64,000 bases of DNA from positions 62,001 to 126,000 of the forward strand of contig DATENU010000010.1 in assembly GCA_035274845.1 (NCBI GenBank), given 5' to 3'. The notes beneath the pieces were generated by a model, which saw only the letters and a program-made list of their open reading frames with translations, had not been told where the DNA came from and did no database searches. Every line of letters starts with the position of its first letter. Positions within the stretch are counted from its first letter, which is position 1. The translations under genes were made by a program, and so were the position numbers. This document shows positions 36,404 through 44,911 of this stretch, one piece after another. This DNA comes from Chthoniobacterales bacterium (lineage in GTDB: Bacteria; Verrucomicrobiota; Verrucomicrobiia; Chthoniobacterales; UBA10450).

Positions 36404-39016
36404 TCAAGGAGCGGCGCTGTCCACACCGCCGTCTGTTTTCGTTCGGCGGTTTGTAAACCGCCGCTCCTTGGTCTCGGATTCCGGGATTTGCGGGAAGCCG
36501 CGGGCGTCGAGCTGCACCGGGACCAGCTGAAAGGAAGGACGGACTCCGCCCAGATCGAAAGCCAGAAGCTGTCCTCGGTTCCAGCTCGGCAACGTCGGGG
36601 CGCCGTCGAAGACGAGGTTGCCTAACGAATAGAGGATGGGCCGGCCGCGATAAGCGTCGAACGGCTGGAGACAATGCGAATGACTCCCGGCGATCGCGTC
36701 CGCACCGTGATCGATCAAGCACCGGGCCAGCTCACGTTGCCGCCCGGTCACCCCGTCGCTGTTTTCCTCACCCCAATGCATGAAAACCAAAACGAATGAG
36801 GCCCGCCGCCGCGCTTCCACGATCACAGCCGCAACGCGATCTCGATCGAGGGCGTTCTCGTCGTTCGTATCGTCGAGCGCGATGACCGCGGCGTTCAGGC
36901 CAGTCCGCGTCTTGTAAATCTCCGGTCCGTTCGCTCCGATCACGGACACGTTGTTCGCCTGCAGGCGAGCAATCGCATCCCGTAATCCCTCTGGTCCGAA
37001 GTCGCCGGCATGATTGTTCGCCAGACTGACGCCGCTAATCCCTGCGGCCGTCAGGACTCGCATGGCCTCGAGCGGCGCTCGGAAGCAATAACGTTTTCCG
37101 GCAATCGCTGTTCCCTTGTCGGAAACCACGCACTCCAGATTAACAATCCTCGTGAAGGCCTGATCGAACAGGGCCCGAACCCCGTCGAGTGGATCCGCGC
37201 CGCGCGCGATCTCGTCCCCCACCCCGCGGCCCAGCATCACGTCACCACCCACCAACAGGTCGATTTGTTCGCGCTTCTTCGGGACCTGCCAAAGATCGAA
37301 CCGGTCCGCCTTGCGCGAGGCGAGGAGTCGACCTAACGACAGGATCTCCGGGATTCCTTCCAGTTGATGCGCGACCCGGTCGCCGCTATCCAGAACACCG
37401 AGCGGCGGCCGATCTTCCATCACCACCGCGACGTGACTTCCCAGGTGAACGATTAAGCCGTTTTCGAGTGCCGACGAGTCGACCTTTCCTTGCCCGGGCC
37501 GGACATTCCGGGCGACTGGTTCGAGATATTTCTGCAATTGCTTCGGATTGGACCAGGCCGCCGGATAGCCTTGCCGGCGCAAAGCGTAGACGACGAAGTT
37601 CGCGCAATCCGCGCCGAACCCGGTCTCAGGGCCGGTCTCGCCGCCCGCTCGCAGTTCCCCGCTCCCGAAAAGATACGGCAACCCAAATTGTTCTGTAATT
37701 GCCGCGCGAAAACCGGAACCTGCGAACCGCCGCACCTCGATCGGCGGAGTTTCCCGGAGGTGGCCGTCCATCTCCACGTGCGCTTTTAGTCTCACCGCGC
37801 CAAAGTCTTCTGTAGCCATCGCCCTCCAGGCGACGGCGAGAGAAATCGTCCGCTCCGTTCCCGGCAACCGGACCTCGCGCCACCTCGGTCGCGGCGGCGC
37901 CCCGACTGCGAATCGGCTCTTGTCCGAACCGTCGTCGGTCAGGTTGCACCGCTTGTATTCCGGCACGAGCGCGACCCATTCGATCCGCGAAATCGCCGCG
38001 TCCGTTTCAACTTCGATTTCGGTCCCTTCGCCCGCTGGAACCCGCCAAATCCGATCGGTCGACGGCTCATGATCTTTGACCGCGAGTCGAACAACCGGCG
38101 TCTCCTTCTCCCATGCCTCGAGCTGCTGGTCCCAGAGGTCCGGCATTGTCCGCACCGCGATCCGGTTACGGTTCGCAAGGAGAAGAGCGCGCAATTCTTT
38201 TGATGCGTTCGCGAGACGGAAGGCCGGGATTTCCTCCTTTCGCCTTTGAAATTCCCGCGCGCGCAACGACCGATCGTTCGCGACGCTGGTGAACGGCTCG
38301 AATTGAATCGTCGCCGTCGGTAACGATAAAGAAGCCGCCAGCGCCAGGCGCACCAGGTCGTCCGCCTGTTCGTCGCTTTTCAGGTAAGGCCGGGAAATGG
38401 CGATGGTGACCGCGCGCAGATTTTTGCATTCCACCACGAACCTCCAAACCCGCTCGAATTCCGCGGCGCGCCGATTCGCTGGCACGTCCGCAAAATAATC
38501 GAGGTCGATCGTGACGATGACCGGCGGCGCATCCTTCAGCTGGGCGCGGAGACGATCCAACTCAACGACGCGGTAACGGTCGCGAAACGAACCGGCCACA
38601 CGCGGGGCCGCTTCGAGGTGCCCATCGAGTTGTTCGCGCGCTTCATTTTCGCTGGTCCCGTTCCGCCGCACCCAAAGCACGTTGGAGACCGGCGCCGGCA
38701 TGAGCGGCTCGATCCAGTTGAAGCATTGGACCGCGCCTTTCTTTCGCCAGCGTTCCAGGAGCTCCCGCCGTTCCTCCAGCGAACCTACCCGGCGCAGGCG
38801 TTCCCGAATTTGATCCGAATCGAAAATCCCGGACGCATCGGTGTGCGCGTCGAAATGAACGAGCGTGTGTTCCTCGTCGAGATCGAGCTGACCGGCCAGC
38901 CAGTAGAACGACCCGGCGTGGTTGTCCTCGAAATAAATGGGAAGCGTGATCGGCCCCGCCCCGGCCCACCGCGAGGTGGCGGCAAACAGCGCAATCCCGA
39001 GCCAACGCCAGTTCAC
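36404..39016 (-). CDS. Three-domain secreted protein: arginase/UPF0489-like, NlpC/P60-like, CapA-like
   Basis: An 870-residue protein with a signal peptide (LGIALFAATSRWAGA). Residues ~24-270: LPIYFEDNHAGSFYWLAGQLDLDEEHTLVHFDAHTDA and VIVTIDLDYFAD give an arginase-like metal site (H54, D56, H58, D60). Residues ~430-560: GFGADC471ANFVVYALRRQGY and HLGSH528VAVV resemble an NlpC/P60 cysteine amidase. Residues ~585-850: LLVGGDVMLGRGVGDEI, GVSLANNHAGDFG, FMHWGEENS and GSHSHCLQPF are the CapA/PGA_cap metallophosphatase fold of poly-gamma-glutamate systems. The last ~20 residues are encoded by a palindromic repeat. The start overlaps the stop of the upstream secreted gene (ATGA). It probably acts on peptidoglycan or a poly-amino-acid. 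Confidence 0.8.
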   Translation of the reverse strand: MNWRWLGIALFAATSRWAGAGPITLPIYFEDNHAGSFYWLAGQLDLDEEHTLVHFDAHTDASGIFDSDQIRERLRRVGSLEERRELLERWRKKGAVQCFNWIEPLMPAPVSNVLWVRRNGTSENEAREQLDGHLEAAPRVAGSFRDRYRVVELDRLRAQLKDAPPVIVTIDLDYFADVPANRRAAEFERVWRFVVECKNLRAVTIAISRPYLKSDEQADDLVRLALAASLSLPTATIQFEPFTSVANDRSLRAREFQRRKEEIPAFRLANASKELRALLLANRNRIAVRTMPDLWDQQLEAWEKETPVVRLAVKDHEPSTDRIWRVPAGEGTEIEVETDAAISRIEWVALVPEYKRCNLTDDGSDKSRFAVGAPPRPRWREVRLPGTERTISLAVAWRAMATEDFGAVRLKAHVEMDGHLRETPPIEVRRFAGSGFRAAITEQFGLPYLFGSGELRAGGETGPETGFGADCANFVVYALRRQGYPAAWSNPKQLQKYLEPVARNVRPGQGKVDSSALENGLIVHLGSHVAVVMEDRPPLGVLDSGDRVAHQLEGIPEILSLGRLLASRKADRFDLWQVPKKREQIDLLVGGDVMLGRGVGDEIARGADPLDGVRALFDQAFTRIVNLECVVSDKGTAIAGKRYCFRAPLEAMRVLTAAGISGVSLANNHAGDFGPEGLRDAIARLQANNVSVIGANGPEIYKTRTGLNAAVIALDDTNDENALDRDRVAAVIVEARRRASFVLVFMHWGEENSDGVTGRQRELARCLIDHGADAIAGSHSHCLQPFDAYRGRPILYSLGNLVFDGAPTLPSWNRGQLLAFDLGGVRPSFQLVPVQLDARGFPQIPESETKERRFTNRRTKTDGGVDSAAP
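36445..36462. repeat. GGCGGTTT palindrome inside a coding end
   Basis: GGCGGTTT-GT-AAACCGCC is a perfect palindrome lying in the last codons of the 36404-39016 gene, where it encodes RRFTNRR. Relatives occur at 46559-46576 and 60924-60943. Confidence 0.65.
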
Positions 39017-40407
39017 CGGGCGCCTTGGATCTTCGGTTTTTGGGAAAGGATCGTTCGCAGCTCGACGTGCGAGATGCAGGTGTCGCCGCTCGTCCCGGCG
39101 TGCACTTTCTTGATGACCAGCTTCACGCTGCTGACCGGTTTGGTGTAACCGCGGACCGGGATCGGATAGAGCGCGCTGAATGGTTCATCCGGGATCGCCA
39201 CGGTAAAGGTGTGTTCGCCGTTCAACGTGACCTCCAGTTCAGCCACGCGATTGTTTTTCGCCCAGAGCGTGGCGTCGTAAGCCTTGTATCCCGGCATGAT
39301 CATGATCGCGTCGAGCGGCTTCGGTTTGTGCACCGTGAGCGTAATGTTTTCGCCGATCCCATCGCCCTCCACGCCTTCCGCCCACGTGCCGGAGGACATG
39401 CCCTTGATGTGTTCGACCTCGAACGTGCGCTCGCTCTCCGCTTCCGCGTCGTCCGATTCCTTCTTGCCAGGGTCGGGCGTCGGCGCCGGGAGCGGTTTGC
39501 GGGTCGAGCTCGCCACCGCGTCGTAGTCGCTGTGCTGAACGAAGTAGCGGTTTTTTTCGATGACGTACTCGGCCCGGAATTTCTGGTCTTCGTAGTTCAC
39601 CTGGAATTCGCCGTGCGCCGGATAGGTGTTGTACTCGGGATGGACGATAATCTTCATGTCGTCCGCCAGGGTTGGCTTCAGGTTCTGGAATTCCCAGACG
39701 AACTGGGTGTCGGTCACTTTCCTGAATCGGTCCTTCGGTTTCGCGATCGAAATTTCTTCCGGGCGTGGGTGAAGATAATTGACCGTGATTTTTCCTTTCC
39801 CGATCGGCCCTTTCCAGGTCGCAGCCGGCGAGAGCGAATAACGAAAATAGAGCGCGGCCGAATGCGAATCGTCTGAGACGGAGCTCTGGTTCGCCGCGTA
39901 AGGCGAGCGATACCGAATCAGAATTTCCCGGGTCTGACCCTGGGTGAACGGGATGCTCGACTTCTTCCAGAGCCGTCTCCCGGGCGGGAAATCGCCCCAG
40001 CTCGGATCCTTTTCCGCTTTCGGTTTTTCGCCCTTCGCGTCCACGTTTTCGACCTTCAGATCGGTCCCGTCCGCCTTGATCGCGTAACCCTCCAGATCGG
40101 TCGGGGTATCGCCTCCTTCGCCCGAATCTGATTCGGCCCAGCGTTCCACCGGAAAAACGAAATCCTGCTCCACCTGGCCGCCGGTGTTCTTCATCCGGTA
40201 ACGGACTTCCACCGCCGCGAATTCCTGATGGAGATCGATCGTCAGTTTCTCATCCTCGATCGTGACGTTGGTCGTTTTCTTTTGGTCGCTGGCCGCGCCG
40301 TTGCCGGTGAGCGGCACCCCGGTCTGCCATGCACCGCCATTCCCAAACAGGTGCGCGCTGAGGAGAATGAAAAAAACAGCTGCCATCAAAACGCGAATCC
40401 AGATCAT
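39013..40407 (-). CDS. Secreted protein of unknown function
   Basis: A 464-residue protein; the ATG at 40407 (MIWIRVLMAAVFFILLSAHLFG) gives a clean signal peptide. The rest looks like beta-rich domains: an N-terminal strand pattern (VEVRYRMKNTGGQVEQDFVFPVERW), a part with VNYLHPRPEEISIAKP, and a C-terminal discoidin-like stretch (IMIMPGYKAYDATLWAKNNRVAELEVTLNG, then VSSVKLVIKKVHAG). The last part may bind carbohydrate. It is translationally coupled (ATGA) to the three-domain protein downstream, suggesting a shared envelope job. I cannot assign a family. Confidence 0.7.
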   Translation of the reverse strand: MIWIRVLMAAVFFILLSAHLFGNGGAWQTGVPLTGNGAASDQKKTTNVTIEDEKLTIDLHQEFAAVEVRYRMKNTGGQVEQDFVFPVERWAESDSGEGGDTPTDLEGYAIKADGTDLKVENVDAKGEKPKAEKDPSWGDFPPGRRLWKKSSIPFTQGQTREILIRYRSPYAANQSSVSDDSHSAALYFRYSLSPAATWKGPIGKGKITVNYLHPRPEEISIAKPKDRFRKVTDTQFVWEFQNLKPTLADDMKIIVHPEYNTYPAHGEFQVNYEDQKFRAEYVIEKNRYFVQHSDYDAVASSTRKPLPAPTPDPGKKESDDAEAESERTFEVEHIKGMSSGTWAEGVEGDGIGENITLTVHKPKPLDAIMIMPGYKAYDATLWAKNNRVAELEVTLNGEHTFTVAIPDEPFSALYPIPVRGYTKPVSSVKLVIKKVHAGTSGDTCISHVELRTILSQKPKIQGAR

Positions 40408-40522
40408 CTGTCGGTGATCGTATGGTAGACGACCCGCCTTGAACAAGATGGATATTCTCGCAAGCCTAGAATCAAAAGTGCACCCAGAACAGGTTGGCCG
40501 CGCCTATTCTTAAAGACGTCGA

Positions 40523-42760
40523 TCAAACGTAGAGAGGAACCGAGATCACCGGGCGAAGCGGGACGAGGATTGTTGAATACCGTCGTCTGATATTGTCATA
40601 CAGGTCCGCGGTCTTCGGAGCCGAAACGGTCACAACGAGAGCATAGCGTATCTTCTGCGCTACGTTAACGGGAGCGCCGCCTTCTCGCGCGACATAGTGA
40701 ATATCGAAGACGGGATTGCGCAGACTTTGAGGCTTAAAAAATTTCGCCCGATGAAGAGTGGTTTCCCATTTGTGCGCATCCCGGCGTAGTTCGCTTTCGT
40801 TCGAGAACTCTCGCAGCTGGAAGAACGGTTTGCTGTCAGGCTGGCCCGGCGCAACATCCGCTCCGGGTCGAACTGTAAAACGTTGATCATGGGGTCGGAA
40901 TTTCACATCCAAACCGCTGCGCGTGTAATTTCCGGGATGCTCAGGATCGGTTCGGGTTGCGTAACAAAACGTCGCGCGAATACCTACCTTGCCTTTCATT
41001 TCTGAAGTGGGGACCGGTATCTGCGCACGCAAAAACTGAGCTGGGGTGAGTTCGCCCTGATAGATGATACGGGCTGTTCCATCTGGGCAAATAATGTGGT
41101 CTTCAATACTTTGAGCGACCCGTCCCCAGCCACATTCAGTGCGATCGTCAGTGTCGCATTCGGTGCAGTGAATCAGCAACGCCTTTAGAGCCAAGGGGGT
41201 CATGATGGGTCCGAGGTAGCTCCTGATACCAATCGCCGTCCGTAATGCTGCAGGCGTAGCGAAGCTAGTACCCATGGTTACATCCAACCGCGTAGGGTCG
41301 GTGCTATCAACTACGTTAAATGGCTCGCTCTCGGACCCGCCGAAATCTACGCAATCCGGCTTAACCATACCCGGACTCCTTCCGGGCCCGAAGGAACTGT
41401 ACAATGCGCGTGACCAGCCAATCGATGGCGAGTCACATGCCCCAATCGCAAGACCGTTCACGCTATCCGAGGGAACTTGAATGCGTGCGTTTCCAGTCTC
41501 CCGGTCGTTTTCCCCTCCGTTTCCAACAGCAATTGCTGCAAGCACATTTCCGTCTTCAAGGTGTTCATCAAGAAAAGCCGTCCAAGCGTGCACATCCGTA
41601 TCCTCAATCGGCAACTCTGGACCGATACTCAGGTTAATGAAGTCGTAGCGTTGACTCCCTAACACATTTCGGATTCGCTGAAGTACGTCATATAGTTCTA
41701 GCGGATCTGAAGGCGAATCTGAATCCAGGACGCGGTAATGAGTAGCCGTAGAAAATGGTATCTCAGGCTTACCAGTGACGTCGATTCCACCGAAGAGCAA
41801 AGCTGATGATACTTGGTGCCCGTGCTCCAGATACTCTGGAACACTTGGACCAATTCCTGGGGGATCCACCGGCGTGATCCACTTTGTCAGAGGTGACGTC
41901 GGGGACATGCCGCCATCAAAAATTGCCACGCTTGATGTTGCACTAAGTGCGTTGGCCGTCGGCAACTGACACGATCTTCGCGGCCGTACAGTTCGGATAA
42001 TTGGCGGCTTCAACATACGAAGTCGCGGCATTTGGCGAACGGTGCGGATGAAGGTGAATTCCGCAATGGCTGACAACTTCTCGGTCGGTGCGGAAACGGG
42101 CAAAAAACATAGTCCACCAACGTGCAATCGCCGGTCGATCAAAGGCATGGAATCAAGCGACTTCAGCCACGCTTCAAATGCCTCAATGATGAATTCGGAG
42201 CGGCGGTCGGCAGAAGCATGAAGGACAACCTCCAAGAATATGCGCTCGTCCGTGGTGTTGATCGGCTGAATTCGATCCGTTGACTCCTGCGGTCGAATTG
42301 CTTCGATGTGTGAGAGGTCAGGAGCGGACACCTGTTGTTCACCCCATTCGGGCAAACTGTGCGCCCACCGTTCGAAAACAGCGCGCGGGGCGGCAACGAA
42401 AAGATCGGTGGTTTCAACGACGTCCGGTTCGCCTTTTCGCGTCCACTTTGCTGGTCTCGCGCGCGTAGGACGACTTCCGATGGCCTCCAGACCAACGTCT
42501 TGAAGTAGCCGCCCTGGAAAATAGCTTTTGGCGACAAACTCGGGATGCATGCGCAAGATGGCGACCGCCTCGTCCCTCGGACATGCCAATTGAGGTAATC
42601 TTCTAATTGTTGCTGCCGAGGCCACTAACATGGGAGCAAGCCGACCCCTCGCTTCCTCGAAGGAATATGGTTGGGCCTTGTCTGGATTCGTAGGAGGCGC
42701 CGATATTTTTTTGGTTAACCGTTCTCCGTGTCCGAGAAGAAAATTGATCTTATCTGGCAT
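40523..42760 (-). CDS. ietS: Subtilisin-like serine protease of an IetAS-type defence pair
   Basis: A 745-residue S8 protease without a signal peptide. Catalytic triad: D282 (SVAIFDGG), H315 (EHGHQVSSALLFGG) and S499 (GTSFATPAA), with oxyanion N414 (AVGNGGEN). A ~270-residue N-terminal domain and a ~200-residue beta-rich C-terminal domain flank the catalytic core. It overlaps the upstream AAA ATPase gene by 11 bases, so both are co-translated. A subtilase plus AAA ATPase in this order is the IetAS system, first described as a plasmid stability pair and later reported to protect against phage (from memory). It is a cytoplasmic protease presumably controlled by the ATPase. Confidence 0.85.
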   Translation of the reverse strand: MPDKINFLLGHGERLTKKISAPPTNPDKAQPYSFEEARGRLAPMLVASAATIRRLPQLACPRDEAVAILRMHPEFVAKSYFPGRLLQDVGLEAIGSRPTRARPAKWTRKGEPDVVETTDLFVAAPRAVFERWAHSLPEWGEQQVSAPDLSHIEAIRPQESTDRIQPINTTDERIFLEVVLHASADRRSEFIIEAFEAWLKSLDSMPLIDRRLHVGGLCFLPVSAPTEKLSAIAEFTFIRTVRQMPRLRMLKPPIIRTVRPRRSCQLPTANALSATSSVAIFDGGMSPTSPLTKWITPVDPPGIGPSVPEYLEHGHQVSSALLFGGIDVTGKPEIPFSTATHYRVLDSDSPSDPLELYDVLQRIRNVLGSQRYDFINLSIGPELPIEDTDVHAWTAFLDEHLEDGNVLAAIAVGNGGENDRETGNARIQVPSDSVNGLAIGACDSPSIGWSRALYSSFGPGRSPGMVKPDCVDFGGSESEPFNVVDSTDPTRLDVTMGTSFATPAALRTAIGIRSYLGPIMTPLALKALLIHCTECDTDDRTECGWGRVAQSIEDHIICPDGTARIIYQGELTPAQFLRAQIPVPTSEMKGKVGIRATFCYATRTDPEHPGNYTRSGLDVKFRPHDQRFTVRPGADVAPGQPDSKPFFQLREFSNESELRRDAHKWETTLHRAKFFKPQSLRNPVFDIHYVAREGGAPVNVAQKIRYALVVTVSAPKTADLYDNIRRRYSTILVPLRPVISVPLYV

Positions 42761-43892
42761 TGCTTAATACGGGTCGAGGTTTCGCGGGAGCACGGCCTGC
42801 TTTACGAATGGTGTCTCTACTAACACCAGTAAGTGTCCGCGCCTCGCGTTGCGATGTGATTCCACTACGCACAAGTTGAACTGCAATATCCTGGCGATCG
42901 GATCGCCTTAAATTGGACATATGCGAGGCAATTAGAGCCTTCACGTGTTCATCAATCGCTTCATCTCGCATCGCTGCAGTGCGTCGAAGAAACATGATCT
43001 CTCTTTCTGCGTCGCTAAACGATCTTCCGGCAAAGGCTGCGCCCAGCGCCAGAATGAGCGTTTCATTAACAGTCGGCAGCCATTGCCGTATCGCCGCGGC
43101 AGCTTCTTCCTTCGTTGGCAGCGGAAAGTCCAAAACCATCTCGAAGCGGCGCCACACAGCGGGATCGAGCAAGTTTGGGTGGTTCGTCGCAGCAAGTAAT
43201 AATCCCGATGGCGGCCAGTCGTCTATTTCTTGCAGAAGAACAGTTACGAGGCGCTTTAGTTCACCGATCTCTGCCGCATCATCCCGGCGCTTTGCGACTG
43301 CGTCGAATTCGTCGAGAAACAAAATGGCATCAGCTCCTTTGGCGTAGTCGAGGACATGACGAACGTTGCTACCCGTGCGCCCCAAGTAGCTGCTCATCAC
43401 TGCTGACAAATCTAAGGTGAGAAGTGGCTTTCTTAGCTGAGATGCCAACCAGCGAGCAGCTAGTGTTTTGCCGACACCGGGCGGCCCAGTAAAAAGGACC
43501 GACCGCGTGGCGGAAAGCCCAGCCGTGTCTAATCGTGCGCTATGCTTCCTTTCTTGTACCAGGTGAGTTAGGGCATGTTGAATAGATGGACGAAATATCG
43601 GTTCCAATTCTAGCTCGGTTGTGTGCTCAAACCTGAGAAGCTGGAATCGAGAATCTACATCGACCGGGATCGCTGCAGCGTGATCGCGGCGGAGCGGAGA
43701 TTCGCGCGAAGGGACTTCGCGCATTAGAGCGGTTAGGGGAGTCGCTAATCCTGGAAGCGTTGCCTGATATCGACGGGCCAGGCGTCGCACAAACATTTGC
43801 ACATCCTGCGCTCGGCCCGTCAGCGCCAGCCGAGCGAGTCGAACGATGTCATCAGAAAGTTGTGTGAGCGGATCAAGATCGGGTCGTGCCAT
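42750..43892 (-). CDS. ietA: AAA ATPase of an IetAS-type defence pair
   Basis: A 380-residue protein. Residues ~1-95 are helical. The AAA module has Walker A GPPGVGKT (136-143), Walker B LFLDEFD (191-197) and a sensor-1-like LLAATNHPNLLDPAVWRRFE with the arginine finger region, as in FtsH/Vps4-type ATPases. The final ~60 residues contain a helix-turn-helix-like stretch (GITSQREARTLTGVSRDTIRKAG) and a basic tail, so it may bind DNA, possibly its own promoter. It is followed with an 11-base overlap by the subtilase. It likely recognises an infection signal and unleashes or unfolds substrates for the protease. Confidence 0.85.
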   Translation of the reverse strand: MARPDLDPLTQLSDDIVRLARLALTGRAQDVQMFVRRLARRYQATLPGLATPLTALMREVPSRESPLRRDHAAAIPVDVDSRFQLLRFEHTTELELEPIFRPSIQHALTHLVQERKHSARLDTAGLSATRSVLFTGPPGVGKTLAARWLASQLRKPLLTLDLSAVMSSYLGRTGSNVRHVLDYAKGADAILFLDEFDAVAKRRDDAAEIGELKRLVTVLLQEIDDWPPSGLLLAATNHPNLLDPAVWRRFEMVLDFPLPTKEEAAAAIRQWLPTVNETLILALGAAFAGRSFSDAEREIMFLRRTAAMRDEAIDEHVKALIASHMSNLRRSDRQDIAVQLVRSGITSQREARTLTGVSRDTIRKAGRAPAKPRPVLSNAR

Positions 43893-43902
43893 ATTGCGAG
43901 AG

Positions 43903-43987
43903 TGGACTAGTTAGACGACATGTCAATACAATTCGTCCAATGTGGAATATTCGCCTAGCAAAATACGCGCCGGCATGTGGACTAGTT
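43903..43987. promoter_or_regulatory. Direct repeats upstream of ietAS, possible operators
   Basis: TGGACTAGTT occurs at 43903-43912 and again at 43978-43987, 75 bases apart, each followed by a similar RGAYG. The first copy begins 11 bases before the ATG of the ATPase gene. TTGACA on the minus strand (43921-43926) could be a -35 box, but no good -10 follows. The repeats would suit a regulator such as the helix-turn-helix-like tail of the ATPase. Confidence 0.5.
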
Positions 43988-44116
43988 GGATGTCGAACGA
44001 AAGAACTTGGCGCATCCTGCTTCCTATCGGGATGGAGCTAAAGCGCGATCGGTTTGCGGGACGCGGAAGGATGCAGGCTTGAACACGGCATTGCTGATGC
44101 TCATGATGGGTTCCCG

Positions 44117-44806
44117 ATGATCCAGGCGAATTGTCGGGCGCGCTTCACGGCGGCGGATTTTGATTTTGTCGTGCGCACCCTTTCCCGGTCCCAGACGGAC
44201 CATGTCTCCCTCGTCGATCTCCTCAGCGACGCCGAAACCCGCGATGCAGTGCTCGATCATCCGCGCCTGGTGGATGCGATCCTTTCCAACGCCGATCAGC
44301 TCCGGATCTCGTCCCACTTTTATTTCTACGTGCTCGCCCGCCACGTTCTGCGCGACGCCGGAATCACGGACCGCAAACTGTGCGATTATGTCGCCTCGCT
44401 TCTGGAAACATTTTCGCGCGTCAGCGGTTTGCAGGCGCCCCACATGAGCGACGAGGCCGGGCGGCAATACGTTTCCGACATGTTGATCGCGCTGACCCGC
44501 GCCACCTCGGAGCAGGCGTTTCTGCTCCGGGCGCACGTCGGCAATTACTCCCTCTTCCTGAGCGGAATTTTCCACGAGAACACGCAACGGCGCAGTCTTC
44601 GCGGCGCGCCCGACCTCGCCTTTTACGAGCAGGTCGGGCGGACGAACTACCAGCTTGTCGCCTCGCACGCGACCGCGCGCCGGTGCGAGCTGAGCGATGT
44701 TTACGAAAATCTGGCCGATCGCTTTCGCGAAGTCCGCTGTGCCTTGAACCGGCTCTCGGATTCGATTCTCAACTTGGACGACGACAGCGCCGCGCTGCAT
44801 TTGTGA
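44117..44806 (+). CDS. Conserved hypothetical helical protein
   Basis: A 229-residue protein if the ATG at 44117 is used; the frame opens at 44054 with a TTG. It looks all-helical and soluble (FYFYVLARHVLRDAGITDRKLCDYVASLLETF, GRQYVSDMLIALTRATSEQAFLLRAHVGNYSLFLSGIF). I recognise no catalytic motif. The following gene in the same direction encodes another helical protein of similar size, so the two may act together. Confidence 0.65.
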   Translation: MIQANCRARFTAADFDFVVRTLSRSQTDHVSLVDLLSDAETRDAVLDHPRLVDAILSNADQLRISSHFYFYVLARHVLRDAGITDRKLCDYVASLLETFSRVSGLQAPHMSDEAGRQYVSDMLIALTRATSEQAFLLRAHVGNYSLFLSGIFHENTQRRSLRGAPDLAFYEQVGRTNYQLVASHATARRCELSDVYENLADRFREVRCALNRLSDSILNLDDDSAALHL

Positions 44807-44837
44807 TCTTCCGCGATGAACGAGACGCTCTTTCGCT

Positions 44838-44911
44838 TTGGTAGGGACGCCGCGCTGCGGCGTCCGACCTGGTGGCGCGAATCGGACAGCGCAGCGCGCT
44901 GTCCCTACCAA
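44838..44911. repeat. Inverted pair of TTGGTAGGGACG repeats
   Basis: The left unit at 44838-44865 and a right unit in opposite orientation at 44884-44911 (ending ...GTCCCTACCAA) form an inverted pair, like a bacterial interspersed mosaic element. The last base of the right unit is the A of the next gene's ATG. The single relative at 13841-13868 shares the head and palindrome. Confidence 0.65.
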
